DNA of 64,000 nt from Trichomonas vaginalis G3 (GCF_026262505.1 NC_067203.1:16132392-16196391), one strand, 5' to 3'; shown: positions 30,951 through 40,498, counted from the stretch's first letter. Program-made: numbers and translations. The notes: a model not told the origin generated them from the sequence alone.

Positions 30951-31208
30951 AGGACATACATGACTATGAGTTTAGATACGATAAGATAGAATATGAGAGA
31001 GGTCCCATAAACTGGAGAAAGTGTCATAACAAAGAAATTTTATTGGTAAGTAAATGTGGTTTGAAAATAGGACTACTTGTTTTAGGTTTTTCCATTGTGT
31101 CATTTACTTATTTGACGTGGCAGAAAGATATAGAGAATATGAAGATGAACCAATGCCAGCAAATGTTCAGCATATGTACTCGTAAGAGATATTTTTATCT
31201 AATATTAA

Positions 31209-31569
31209 ATGGACGCACAGAACTTAGCGAATGCACAGCAACCTGGACAACCAAACCCCAGAGAATATTCCAAATGAAGTTAGAATACAAACTGCAATGG
31301 CAAACTATGTCAAGTGCCAACAGATGTACAAATGCAAACTGCCATGTCAAATGACGCTGCGTTAGGCTTACCACCATGGTATGCAAATATGAGATGGAAA
31401 GAGTTTTATACAAACCCCGAAGTGGGATATAAACAACTTTATGCAGATGACGCGAACACAGGAGTTGACCCAAATATGTTTTCTACCAGAGGAGAAACAG
31501 AATGTATGAGCTCCAGTTAAAGAATGCTATGGAACTCAACAGGAAACGTAAGAGACTAGGTGGACATTA
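31209..31569 (+). pseudogene. Unknown gene region, Pro/Gln-rich start (fossil)
   Basis: It begins MDAQNLANAQQPGQPNPREY and continues with GLPPWYANMRWKEFYTNPEV and an end rich in Lys/Arg (ELNRKRKRLGG). No family is recognised. It lies between the methylase and the small amphipathic gene. It looks broken. Confidence 0.45.
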
Positions 31570-31588
31570 GATTTTTACATATAGTAAA

Positions 31589-31831
31589 ATGGGTTTCTTC
31601 AGTAAGATAGGAAACTTCTTTCGAAATGTTGGAAGAGGTATATGGAATGGAATAAAATCTGTCGGAAGAGGAATTTGGAACGGAGTCAAAAATATTGGTA
31701 AAAGAGTAGGTCAGTTCGTTGGTATTATACCTAAAGACCCTGAACCAGAAGAACAAGCTCCTGTTATACAACAGCCTGAACCTGCACCACAGTCTAGTTG
31801 GCAACCAAATCCAACACCTCAACCGTATTAA
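31589..31831 (+). CDS. Small amphipathic protein, pVI-like candidate (80 aa)
   Basis: It begins MGFFSKIGNFFRNVGRGIWN and repeats a GRGIWNGIKSVGRGIWNGVK pattern, a strongly amphipathic basic helix, then a Pro/Gln-rich tail. By composition and position it matches the element 1 proteins at 1675 and 1936 and the pVI-like minor virion proteins of this virus group. A membrane-penetration role is inferred. Confidence 0.7.
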   Translation: MGFFSKIGNFFRNVGRGIWNGIKSVGRGIWNGVKNIGKRVGQFVGIIPKDPEPEEQAPVIQQPEPAPQSSWQPNPTPQPY

Positions 31832-31835
31832 AAAA

Positions 31836-32420
31836 TTATATTTTTACCGTTCGATAGTAGTTGTATATGAAACTAAGTTCTAAGTAAAACGCGTGGTATA
31901 ATGGAATTATTCTCTTTCTTCCATCTGTAGTAAACCATACTTGAAAGTCTGAAATACTTCCACTTGGTGGTTCATATAACTTTGTAGGTTTTTCGTAAAA
32001 GTCATTTGCCAAGCATAAGAAAGAGTTTTGGGCGCCAGAAAATGAAGCATGAACAATAATAGCAGCTGGGTCGAAAACATCTTTAAATAAATATGGTTCA
32101 TCTCTTGCATATCGACTGTAAATATTTGCTAAAGGAAGTTCGACTTTCTGATTTAACATTCTTTGCAAATAATACCATGACATTGCAGTGAATTCTGTAT
32201 ATATTTGTTCGTCTTTATTTGGATTGTTTTCGTAGATTTGAAATGACACTTGTGAATTTTGTTTGTCATATACAATTCTCACATAAAGTGTGCTCTCGGT
32301 ATTTGCATATTCATCAGCATATTTTGCATAACATGAATTTATTTTATCTTCTATATTTTTTAACGCAGTCTGTAGAGAAGATGAAAGGTCAACTTGTATT
32401 AGCTCAATTTCTTCCCACAT
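31836..32420 (-). CDS. Unknown protein beside the fibre (194 aa)
   Basis: It begins MWEEIELIQVDLSSSLQTAL. The C-terminal half is beta-rich with NSFLCLANDFYEKPTKLYEP and DFQVWFTTDGRKR. It may be equivalent to the 6380-6838 protein of element 1. It could be a minor capsid or fibre-anchor protein, by position only. Confidence 0.6.
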   Translation of the reverse strand: MWEEIELIQVDLSSSLQTALKNIEDKINSCYAKYADEYANTESTLYVRIVYDKQNSQVSFQIYENNPNKDEQIYTEFTAMSWYYLQRMLNQKVELPLANIYSRYARDEPYLFKDVFDPAAIIVHASFSGAQNSFLCLANDFYEKPTKLYEPPSGSISDFQVWFTTDGRKRIIPLYHAFYLELSFIYNYYRTVKI

Positions 32421-32458
32421 TTTTCGTTTCCCTTCAGATATATAATCTATATGAAACC

Positions 32459-32683
32459 TTACAATAAATGGAAACTTTTATCTTCTACAGACACAAACTT
32501 CATTCTACGAAAGCCAACAGCTTTTGTGACGGATGGGTCTCTTAACCATCTTAGTGGGTAGTCAAAACGATAGCCTTCATGCTTTACGGTCTCTGTCTCA
32601 AACTTTTGACCGACATTAGTAAAAAGTTCATCTAATGGTTTAGTTGTAGCAACTCTTGAATTTTCTTTTTCTATTGAAAGCAT
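32459..32683 (-). CDS. Small unknown protein (74 aa)
   Basis: It begins MLSIEKENSRVATTKPLDEL and ends VGFRRMKFVSVEDKSFHLL. It is on the same strand and upstream of the 194-aa gene and back to back with the fibre gene. It may form part of the same protein or be a separate gene. Unrecognised. Confidence 0.5.
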   Translation of the reverse strand: MLSIEKENSRVATTKPLDELFTNVGQKFETETVKHEGYRFDYPLRWLRDPSVTKAVGFRRMKFVSVEDKSFHLL

Positions 32684-32701
32684 ATTTTATCTAGAATAAA
32701 A

Positions 32702-33988
32702 ATGTCGAAAGAAACAGCGTCTATGAGAGAAATACAACACAACCGACAACTCATTTTGCAAGCTCTAAATAAGAACACAACAAACTTTTCAAACTATTCT
32801 AAGATATCTGAGTCATTGAAAGAAGGAAACTTAAAACTGACATTAAACCCAATGACAGATGAGTTTCTGTTTCAAGACAATAAGAACCATACTGTCTGTA
32901 TAAATCCAACAAAAGGAACTTTAAACGAGAAACCTATAAATGAACTTCTTTTGAAAGCAGATGTTGACAACAAAGCTGACAAAGAGTATGTCATTGAAAA
33001 AGTTCAAGAAGAACATGACAGAGCAGATGCAACATATGCAACGAAAGAACATACTCATCCTGAACTAGCAGACAAAACATATGTTGACAATAAAATGTCA
33101 AGTGAAGTGACAAGAGCTGAAAACGAATATTCTAAAAAGACTCATACACATACCATTGCAAATATTACAAACTTACAAGAAACCTTAAACAAGAAAAGTG
33201 ACGTTGGACATACACACGATTTCTTCGCAACTGTTGGTATAGAAAATATTGCAGGAACGGTTGAAGAACCTGATGGAACTGGTGGGGATGTATTAAATTG
33301 GAAACCTCCTAACTTTCCACAAGGTTTAACATCGGATGAAGACATAACGACGATGAAATACACTAGATGTAGAAATGTCTATGTCATGGAGGATGAAAAC
33401 AATGTTAAATTCACTGCTCAAGATTTATATGATAAGAAAGCTGACAAAACATATGTTAACGATGAGTTAGATAAAAAAGCTGACAAAACATATGTTAACG
33501 ATGAGTTAGATAAAAAAGCTGACAAAACAGAGCTTCAAACGTTAAAGACAGAAATACTTCAAACACTATATCCTATAGGCTCTATTTATACGTCAATGAA
33601 CTCAACAAATCCAGAAGTAGTACTTGGTTTTGGAACTTGGACTCAAATAGTCGACAGGTTTTTGTATTGTGCAAACTCTTCAAAGGAAACAGGTGGAAGT
33701 AAAACGATTTCAGGTGAAAATCTACCTGCACACAGTCACTACATAGATTTAAGTACATCTCAAGCAGGTTGGCATAAGCATAATTTTTGGGATTGGTCAG
33801 CAATGAAAAAAGGTAAAGGATATGATGTTAAAGACAACGTTCAGTTTGCTATAAATTGTTTCTGGGGTAACACTCAGGGAGATGGAAACCATACACATCG
33901 CGTTTCAGGATATACACAAACAACGGGACAAAGTAAAGACTACATGCCACCTTACATGACAGTTTACGCATGGTATAGAAATGCTTAG
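32702..33988 (+). CDS. Fibre protein with phage-type collar tip (428 aa)
   Basis: An open 428-residue frame. Residues 1-90 are an N-terminal anchor, 90-150 contain KADKEYVIEKVQEEHDRADA-type coiled coils, and about 240-275 two KADKTYVNDELDK shaft repeats. From about 288 the collar tip begins: YPIGSIYTSMN, GFGTWTQIVDRFLYC, GGSKTISGENLPAHSH, and a final MPPYMTVYAWYRNA. This resembles bacteriophage baseplate/tail-collar tips, which bind host receptors. The DNA of the tip is nearly identical to 9058-9400 in element 1, the shaft less so. The frame looks whole. Confidence 0.85.
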   Translation: MSKETASMREIQHNRQLILQALNKNTTNFSNYSKISESLKEGNLKLTLNPMTDEFLFQDNKNHTVCINPTKGTLNEKPINELLLKADVDNKADKEYVIEKVQEEHDRADATYATKEHTHPELADKTYVDNKMSSEVTRAENEYSKKTHTHTIANITNLQETLNKKSDVGHTHDFFATVGIENIAGTVEEPDGTGGDVLNWKPPNFPQGLTSDEDITTMKYTRCRNVYVMEDENNVKFTAQDLYDKKADKTYVNDELDKKADKTYVNDELDKKADKTELQTLKTEILQTLYPIGSIYTSMNSTNPEVVLGFGTWTQIVDRFLYCANSSKETGGSKTISGENLPAHSHYIDLSTSQAGWHKHNFWDWSAMKKGKGYDVKDNVQFAINCFWGNTQGDGNHTHRVSGYTQTTGQSKDYMPPYMTVYAWYRNA

Positions 33989-34950
33989 TCGTCATTTTCA
34001 ACTTCTTTAGCATATTCGTCAGGAGTTGTCTTATATTTGTTAGGAACTGTCTTTGAAAGTATACCACCTTGAACTTTGACAAGTTTGAAACGAGGTCTGA
34101 CAATAGTAGTTTTATCTTCTGCTTGCAGTCTGTACATTTTGCCATGTTTGCCTAAAACTTCATAATATTCTCTTGTATACTTTCTTCTATTTTTACGAAC
34201 ACGAATGTGAGTACCTGTCGGGTTCCCATTGTTGTCATAGTCAATAGTATTTTCATATGGGTCGCGTCTAGGTATTTCTATTTTACTTTGTCACCTTTCT
34301 TAAGTTTGAAGCCTGGCATTCTTTCTTGTTTGTCTCTTTTGACTAAACTATTAAATATATAGTCTTTCTCTAAGTCAGGGTTGTTTTTCATTTCTTCAGG
34401 GGAGTGGTTTCCCAAACCTTTTTGTTTACGGTTATTGTAAATATTTAAAACTTGTCTCATCTTTGCCATGGAGAAGTGTCTATATTTGTCGTCATATGAC
34501 ATTTCATTTGCTTCACCACCTTGTGGTTGGTTTAAGTCTCTTAACATTTTTATACAACTGTCAATGACACCAAGAGCAGAATGGTTTTGGTCGACAATGA
34601 AATATTGGTTTACATTTTTTGAACGCAGATAGTTTTTTACATCATCTGATTTGAAAGAACTTTCACAGTCAGATGTCAGTTTTGTTGGATGGTATTTGTC
34701 AACGAATATTGTCAAAGCTGCTAAGATATCTAAAATATTTTTGGACTGTAATGGTATGGCTTCACAGTATCTTGTGTTTTGACCGACAAATATTAGCCAG
34801 TATGGTGGTCCATCTTCTCTATACCTCGGAATGTTTTCCAAGATATCCATAAACAAGCATTTGTGTTGAACTAAAGATTTTTACCATGAGTGCTTTCTTT
34901 GTTGCTTTAGAAACATAGGGTCCTTGTTTGGATTCGTCATTTTTTACCAT
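33986..34950 (-). pseudogene. rve-family integrase region (fossil)
   Basis: The core (34278-34856) contains MFMDILENIPRYRED with the first Asp, LTSDCESSFKSDDVKNYL with the second, and HSALGVIDSCIKMLRD with the third acidic position, then NRKQKGLGNHSPEEM and FKLKKGDKVK, the usual path into a small barrel domain. The barrel-like tail continues toward 33989. This enzyme would insert the element. It overlaps the fibre stop. The gene looks broken. Confidence 0.75.
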
Positions 34951-34957
34951 ATAAGAA

Positions 34958-35359
34958 ATGGGTTTATTTGGCGCATTAGCAGGAGTTGCATCCAGATTTT
35001 TGCCCGCAGTGGGAACAATAGCCAGAGGTGTATTTGGAGTTGGAAGGAAGATTTTGAGTACATTAGGTATACTTAAAGAGAAAGCACAACCTATTATACA
35101 AACTGTACAGAAAGGTTGGGATGTAGCACGAGATGCAGCAAATCTTATTCCAAATCCTGAAACAAGAGGAAAAGTTCAAGGATGGATGGACAATGTAGGA
35201 AGACAAGCAGGAAACTACTATAACAAAGCAAATGACTACTATAACCAAGCAGGGCACTATATGGACCAAGGTGAAAGATTCTTTAACAGAGGATATAACC
35301 ATGCACAACAATGGGTAAACAATAACCAACCTCAACCGCCTCAAACGTGGGGAATGTAA
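34958..35359 (+). CDS. Hydrophobic/Tyr-Asn-rich small virion candidate (133 aa)
   Basis: It begins MGLFGALAGVASRFLPAVGT, a hydrophobic start followed by an amphipathic helix. The second half repeats NYYNKANDYYNQAGHYMDQG and ends QPPQTWGM. The composition resembles pVI-like or minor core proteins of this virus group. It is divergent from the integrase with only about 8 bp between starts. Confidence 0.6.
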   Translation: MGLFGALAGVASRFLPAVGTIARGVFGVGRKILSTLGILKEKAQPIIQTVQKGWDVARDAANLIPNPETRGKVQGWMDNVGRQAGNYYNKANDYYNQAGHYMDQGERFFNRGYNHAQQWVNNNQPQPPQTWGM

Positions 35360-35378
35360 AGTTTTTTACTGAGATGAA

Positions 35379-35531
35379 ATGAACAATACAGCATTGAGAC
35401 AAATGGGTTCAAGATGGATTTGTCGACTTCCAGCAGTTACACAACGTGTTTGTCAAGTTCTTCCTATACCTCAGGAAGTTTTAGACCGACTTAAAAAACA
35501 ACAACAACCAGTTGAAAACAAACCAAACTAA
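35379..35531 (+). CDS. Short basic protein (50 aa)
   Basis: It begins MNNTALRQMGSRWICRLPAV and ends PVENKPN. It follows a conserved TTTTTTACTGAGATGAAATG leader that recurs before the next gene. Function unknown. Confidence 0.5.
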   Translation: MNNTALRQMGSRWICRLPAVTQRVCQVLPIPQEVLDRLKKQQQPVENKPN

Positions 35532-35550
35532 AATTTTTTACTGAGATGAA

Positions 35551-35761
35551 ATGACCGAAGAAGTTGAAACGGTAGATTTGACACCACAAAAAAAAGTTCA
35601 GAACCATTGTCAAAACCTGTCAAAGAACTTACAGATGAAGAGAAAAATTCAATAATAGAAAGTGCCAGGTCTGGAAATACAAACCCTAACTATAAAGTCA
35701 CTTTTCATAGAAATGGAACGGCTAGTATCTCAAAAAGAAACAGACTCTCACAAATAAAATA
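35551..35761 (+). pseudogene. Small unknown gene (fossil)
   Basis: It begins MTEEVETVDLTPQKKVQNHC after the same TTTTTTACTGAGATGAA leader. Coding-like sequence continues to about 35760 (SKRNRLSQIKY). It looks broken; no family is recognised. Confidence 0.4.
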
Positions 35762-36133
35762 TTGAAGTCTGAAGGAGCTTTCGAGACAACAGATGGAAAA
35801 GTTTACTTCACTGACCAACAGTTCATTATAGAACATCTCATTGACTTAGAGTCGAAATATTCTAAACTTTACAACAAACACAAAAAGTTGAAAGGAAAAC
35901 AAAAACAAATGGCATATGATATTTATGAAGATGTTGACAACACAACTGTTCCTGCAAGTGAAGTAAGTCAGAGGAACCGAAAAGTGACGAAAAAACCGAT
36001 AGAAGAAGAGAAACCAAAAACGGAAGATAAACCAAAACCAAAGTTTAGTTTCCAAACTAAACCAAGTCAACCTTCATTAGCTGGTATGGGTTGGCGTCAA
36101 AGACTTATGGCAGCAGGCGGTTATGTTAAGTAA
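35762..36133 (+). CDS. Lys/Pro-rich protein with coiled coil (123 aa)
   Basis: The frame reads FTDQQFIIEHLIDLESKYSK, then a Lys/Glu/Pro-rich stretch, then a Gly/Trp-containing end GMGWRQRLMAAGGYVK. The first ATG is internal, so the true start is uncertain. Role unknown; the basic tail could bind DNA or a capsid. Confidence 0.5.
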   Translation: MKSEGAFETTDGKVYFTDQQFIIEHLIDLESKYSKLYNKHKKLKGKQKQMAYDIYEDVDNTTVPASEVSQRNRKVTKKPIEEEKPKTEDKPKPKFSFQTKPSQPSLAGMGWRQRLMAAGGYVK

Positions 36134-36163
36134 AGAAAAAAACATTTTTTTATTTTTATAAAA

Positions 36164-36895
36164 ATGCCCCCATATAGAATGGATAGAAAGTCTGCTAGAA
36201 TAAAAGCAGAGTTGCAAAGATATGGTTGGAGAGTTTCGAAGAATTTTAAATATAGGAAGGGAAGACCCATAAAAGTCTATGACAAATTGTCTGGTCTTCG
36301 CTACGAAATGGAATTGGAAACAGCACGCGCAAATTATCCAAACAGACTAGAGAGGTTAGAAGAAGAACGTCTTATGGACATGCCTTTCGATGTTTCTGAA
36401 CCGCAAGTTGAAGGACACGACGGCTTTGCCAGATTCTATTGGAAACATGACGAACAATTGTATCCTTTGAGAAGGAAAAAAGGAAAAGGTGAAGACAAAC
36501 ATGCTCCCATGGAAAGAACAAGATATGCATATGAAAAGTACCGTGAAGTTAGAAGTCAAATTACATCTGGTCGAACCTTTACAGTAAACTTTGACGAAGG
36601 AAAGAACAAAGAAGGCTTCATGGGTGTACTTGCTGCAATTCAAGACGGAAATAAGAAAGGACACAATCTCAGATTGACCATAACAGATTTGGATGGTCAC
36701 ATTTACTATGCACATGGCAATGTCACAACAGCTGCAATGCTTCTTGACGCTTTCAAGACTACAAAGAGAGAACAAATGGTTGACTCCGACTCAGACATTT
36801 TGAATGCAATTGAAGGAATTGCAAGTGTCAAGTTCGAATGGTACCAACCTAACCCCAAGCAGTCAGACAACATGCTGGATACTTCCCCTTCATAA
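36164..36895 (+). CDS. Unknown protein directly before PolB (243 aa)
   Basis: It begins MPPYRMDRKSARIKAELQRY after a AAACATTTTTTTATTTTTAT leader. It is Arg/Lys/Glu-rich. The centre has a beta-rich TVNFDEGKNKEGFMGVLAAI and LTITDLDGHIYYAHG. It ends 17 bp before the polymerase frame and could be a polymerase N-terminal part, terminal protein or cofactor. No family is recognised. Confidence 0.55.
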   Translation: MPPYRMDRKSARIKAELQRYGWRVSKNFKYRKGRPIKVYDKLSGLRYEMELETARANYPNRLERLEEERLMDMPFDVSEPQVEGHDGFARFYWKHDEQLYPLRRKKGKGEDKHAPMERTRYAYEKYREVRSQITSGRTFTVNFDEGKNKEGFMGVLAAIQDGNKKGHNLRLTITDLDGHIYYAHGNVTTAAMLLDAFKTTKREQMVDSDSDILNAIEGIASVKFEWYQPNPKQSDNMLDTSPS

Positions 36896-36912
36896 ATAAG
36901 TCTGACATTGAC

Positions 36913-38316
36913 TTGACAAGGTATGGAATTTACAATTCAATTGAAACAATTGTCAACGAACCTTGCATTCTTACATGTCTCAGGAACTCTGGTCTTGTTA
37001 CAGAAGAGAAGATGAAGTATCTTGAGTCATGTGTGAAGACAAGGTACATTCTCAGAGGTCAATTGGCAAAAATTGCACCGTTGGCAAATGTCAATATCCG
37101 AGTCAACATACCTACAGCTAAAGGTTCTTCACATGACGACTATGTTGTTGACAAAGACTTACCATGGTTGAAGATTGCAATTGTCCACAACCACTTCATG
37201 TTGAACGAAAGTCTTACAAACCCATTGTTCGGAAAAGGCAAGTGCAACATTGTCAGAGCTGTAAACATTCTTTTCGAGAAAGGTTTGTTGGAACCAATTC
37301 CAGATGACAAGCTGACAGAAACTTTTGTACCAAAAGACGAAACAAACTTTTCATTGTTAGCAAGACCAAAAGTTGTTCCAGACAAAGTTATAGCACAAAA
37401 GAAGTACACTGTTCCAAAAGGAGTTGGATTGTTCGGATACCAACCTGAACCAGAAGAACTTCCAATGAGGTTGCAAGAACTTCAAGATGCTATAAACAAA
37501 CTTCCATTGAGACATCCAATTGACGTCAAATTGTATTGGAGAGCATCGGAGTTAGGTCAGAAGGTTTTATATGAAACAGGTTGCTTCGACGATGTTTATG
37601 AGATAGCAGGCGAAGTTTCTCAGAAGATAAGAGACTCACTTGAATTTCCACGAACTGGACCCATTGGTTGCGACAAGTTCGACTCAGATGAAAAGATATA
37701 CTATGTCGACCTTAACGCTGCATACATGAGGTTCGTCCAATATATCCCGACTGGAATTCCAAACGAAGATGGTGAGTTCCCAGGAAGGAACTATACAGTT
37801 GGAAAAGTCATACAACAACTGTATGATATTAGGAAAGCTTCAAACCCCAAACTTGCAATGACACTCAAATTGCTTATGAATTCAACATGGGGATATTCCA
37901 TTAAAAAACCTCAAAAGATGAAGAGTAAACACTATGAGAAGGTCGACAACTTTGTTGAAAGGTTCTCCCCTTTTGTTTTGAAATACGAATTTACTCAAGG
38001 TCAAGGTGGCTTAGTAACCACAGTAAAACCTATTGTCGAACATTGGTCTTATCCTCAGTTCGCAAAGGCAGTCCTTGACAACTACAATGAGTTCTTCTCC
38101 GAAGTCAAATCCAAAGTGAAGGTTTACTATGAGAACATTGACGCACTCATGACGAACGAAGAAGGGTACAACAAACTCATTGAAATGGGCATGGTCGGTG
38201 AAAAGATGGGTCAATTCAAATTGGACAAAATTTTCACCGAAGTTCATGTCCTCTCCAAGCGTAAGTACTGGGGCATACTTGAAGACGGCACAGAAATAAA
38301 ACATTGCATGAAATAA
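36913..38316 (+). CDS. Family B DNA polymerase, Maverick type (467 aa open frame)
   Basis: Motif A reads IYYVDLNAAYMRF near residue 263, motif B LKLLMNSTWGYSIKKP near residue 320, and motif C VYYENIDALMTNEEG near residue 402. These are the palm motifs of PolB enzymes; the order and spacing fit the protein-primed type. The frame lacks a clear ATG at its start, so the N-terminus is uncertain; it may be linked to the preceding gene. It is quite different from the polymerase in element 1. Confidence 0.8.
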   Translation: MTRYGIYNSIETIVNEPCILTCLRNSGLVTEEKMKYLESCVKTRYILRGQLAKIAPLANVNIRVNIPTAKGSSHDDYVVDKDLPWLKIAIVHNHFMLNESLTNPLFGKGKCNIVRAVNILFEKGLLEPIPDDKLTETFVPKDETNFSLLARPKVVPDKVIAQKKYTVPKGVGLFGYQPEPEELPMRLQELQDAINKLPLRHPIDVKLYWRASELGQKVLYETGCFDDVYEIAGEVSQKIRDSLEFPRTGPIGCDKFDSDEKIYYVDLNAAYMRFVQYIPTGIPNEDGEFPGRNYTVGKVIQQLYDIRKASNPKLAMTLKLLMNSTWGYSIKKPQKMKSKHYEKVDNFVERFSPFVLKYEFTQGQGGLVTTVKPIVEHWSYPQFAKAVLDNYNEFFSEVKSKVKVYYENIDALMTNEEGYNKLIEMGMVGEKMGQFKLDKIFTEVHVLSKRKYWGILEDGTEIKHCMK

Positions 38317-38413
38317 AAAATTTTTATTCGAATTTGAATCGGACAGGTCGAGTTACACCATTCTTGGTCTCAAACTCATATATAACCTGTTTGTCTGTAT
38401 TTTCGTCGACTAT

Positions 38414-38725
38414 GGCACGAGACACGAACATTGACCAAACGTACAAAAAGTGTCATTTCGGATGGTCAAGCAGCCAATCGCATTCGAGCACTTCGAAGAA
38501 GCCTTACGTTCCAAGGAAGAGGGTGTCTGGTGCAAGGCAGAGGTCATGAGACTCTACGAGCAGTACATCCTCAATGCCTGGGAGGACAAATCGTCCTTGG
38601 ATTGGCAAATCTACCAACTCCTCTGGGACGACCTCCTACGCAACTGGGAGAACGAAAGAGTCCAATTCAAAGGTCGGGAACTAATTTTGCAAATTGACCT
38701 TAATTTCACATACTTATCCAAATAA
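38414..38725 (+). CDS. Small helical protein after PolB
   Basis: The best-supported frame (to 38725) reads IAFEHFEEALRSKEEGVWCK, then YILNAWEDKSSLDWQIYQLL, a Trp-rich helical protein. An ATG in another frame starts at 38414, so the true start is uncertain. Function unknown. Confidence 0.4.
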
Positions 38726-38774
38726 ACACCTAAATTTACTCGGGGTTTCCCCCTAAAATAAAATTTTTTTACTC

Positions 38775-39320
38775 TTAGAACCACTCGAGGTTCTCCTTAC
38801 GGTTGTTGAGCTTGTCACCGTCAATGTGTCTGACCTTCGTCTTCTTGTCTGGATTTGGAACCCATTGAATTGCGACAAGCTTGCCCATGGAGATTGAACC
38901 GCGATTCCGAAGGGTAAGGTTCAAGTGTCCCAAGTTGTTGAGGACTGGGGTAAGAACCTTGCCTGTCTCCCTTGTTGCGGATTTGGTATGGGTAGGGTTG
39001 GGAAATTTCGTAAGTGTCATCGGCAACAAGGGTTGCCCAAACTTCCTTTCTTCGTGTTTCTCTTCTTCTTTCTCTTCTTCCTCTTCTTCCTCTTCTCCTC
39101 GACAATTCCTTCTTCAATTCTGGTTCACGAATTACGGTGTTGGAGGTTCTGTCCTTTCCGAGTACCTTCCAGATGGCGTCTATCTCTTCGAAGAAACGGT
39201 AGATGAGTCTGGCAAGGTCTCGGTTCTCTCTCTCGTAATGCGCAAGGTTTCCGTGAAATCGTTCAGGCATTTCTCATTGGAAGCTTGGTTCATGAGGACA
39301 TCGGCTTTGAGATTGGTCAT
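38775..39320 (-). pseudogene. HNH homing-endonuclease-like gene (fossil)
   Basis: The C-terminal end reads MGKLVAIQWVPNPDKKTKVR then HIDGDKLNNRKENLEWF, the hallmark of the HNH_3 homing-endonuclease group (LVAxxFxPNP...HxDGxxxNNRxENLEW). Upstream is a charged linker with long Arg/Glu runs and a helical N-terminal part. Such genes spread by cutting alleles that lack them. It looks broken. Confidence 0.7.
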
Positions 39321-39347
39321 CTCTTCATAAGACTACTTTGGAGAGTC

Positions 39348-39464
39348 TTAACGGTGTTTGTCAGATGAGCTTTCAATTGCAATTTGAATTTGAACTGGGC
39401 GCTTGTCTGGCAACATTGAAAGGACATCTGCCATTGTGTTCGGCTTCGGTGCTTGTTCGGACAT
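39348..39464 (-). CDS. Short unknown protein (38 aa)
   Basis: An ATG-to-stop frame MSEQAPKPNTMADVLSMLPD and onward, 38 residues, with a Pro-rich start. It precedes the HNH gene on the same strand and may be its leader or N-terminal part. Low support on its own. Confidence 0.3.
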   Translation of the reverse strand: MSEQAPKPNTMADVLSMLPDKRPVQIQIAIESSSDKHR

Positions 39465-39496
39465 CGAAAAAATGAAGTGGTTTGAGAATGACGGTT

Positions 39497-40081
39497 TTAC
39501 TTCAAAAAGCTTGTTATGACGGTTAAGTCATACAACAAGTTTAAAATAATATCTTGTTCTTCTTCTGAACGTTTGTTGTCTCTTCCGATAAAAGTTTCGA
39601 ACATGAGAACCAAAAAACGTTTTTTGAGATTGCGGAAGAGTTCAGGCAAACGTTCATATTCTGGATATGTTGGGAGCAGTTCGAAACATCTGAGCTGACT
39701 TTCGGACAAAATTGGGACAATGTCAGAAAATTCATCTTTGGTCGGACTGCTTGAAGGTAAGTCCCTTACATGTAAGTAGCTCTGGTAAAGTCTTCTCATT
39801 TCTGCTAACTTTTGGAGTATAGCTTCGTAGTTTAGAAGTTTTAATTTTAATTGTCTTATTCCACTCTTTACTTCTAAACGGTAAGTATCCATGAGGTCAA
39901 GAGTAGCTTTGGTAGCTTTAAGTGGAGCTATCTGTTCCTTGACTTGTGCAATTTTGGTTGCAATTGTGGTTTGAGCTCCTTCAAGTTCGCCGTCTATGTC
40001 GTTCTCAACGCCTTCAACCATGGCTTGAAACTCTTCATCGGTCCATTGAGATTGGTGTGGGACGAATTTAACTTGCTTCAT
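39497..40081 (-). CDS. Unknown helical protein (194 aa)
   Basis: It begins MKQVKFVPHQSQWTDEEFQA, preceded by a leader rich in A and T (AAAACATTTTTTTTCATT). Residues about 30-95 are a coiled-coil-like Leu/Lys/Gln repeat; the rest is helical. Unrecognised. It heads a minus-strand run with the HNH gene. Confidence 0.6.
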   Translation of the reverse strand: MKQVKFVPHQSQWTDEEFQAMVEGVENDIDGELEGAQTTIATKIAQVKEQIAPLKATKATLDLMDTYRLEVKSGIRQLKLKLLNYEAILQKLAEMRRLYQSYLHVRDLPSSSPTKDEFSDIVPILSESQLRCFELLPTYPEYERLPELFRNLKKRFLVLMFETFIGRDNKRSEEEQDIILNLLYDLTVITSFLK

Positions 40082-40108
40082 TCAAAAAATGAAAAAAAAT
40101 GTTTTTAC

Positions 40109-40498
40109 TCAAAACGTTAAGGTTGACTGAACTGGTTGGATGTCGCCTTCACAGGTTATGTAGAACGGCTGACCCGAGAAGTGAAGGAGAGACTGAATTG
40201 CCAATTTCATATGGGGTAGGGGGTTCTCCTTGTTTGGTATTTTTATCCAAGGACGTTTGTTTAGGAACTTAACAAGAGCTTCTCTTTTGGCGTCCTTTAT
40301 GTCGTCGTAGGCTGTCCCGTCTGGTATTTGAATTGGAATTCCAGTCGAAGTCTCGAGCTGAAGTGTAGACCTTCCAGAAATACTGGTGAACTTGACCTTG
40401 GGCTTCATTACCCTGCGCAAGTACTGCTTAACAACTTCATTTATCTCTATAAGGTAAATTGCCTCGTCAAATCCTTCTGGTATTCCGAGTCCTTCCAT
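40109..40498 (-). CDS. Unknown protein (129 aa)
   Basis: It begins MEGLGIPEGFDEAIYLIEIN and has KVKFTSISGRSTLQLETSTG followed by IPIQIPDGTAYDDIKDAKRE, a compact alpha/beta-looking protein. Its start lies at the edge of the palindromic repeat array. The open frame continues upstream through the repeats, so an extended form cannot be excluded. Function unknown. Confidence 0.55.
   Translation of the reverse strand: MEGLGIPEGFDEAIYLIEINEVVKQYLRRVMKPKVKFTSISGRSTLQLETSTGIPIQIPDGTAYDDIKDAKREALVKFLNKRPWIKIPNKENPLPHMKLAIQSLLHFSGQPFYITCEGDIQPVQSTLTF

Noticed and set aside
33849-34145. A 98-aa minus-strand frame
   Set aside because: It is in a different frame from the integrase-like tail and overlaps the fibre end; it looks spurious.
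36356-36775. Phe/Cys-rich minus-strand frame
   Set aside because: It mirrors the Arg/Lys/Glu-rich plus-strand gene; composition is typical of a shadow.
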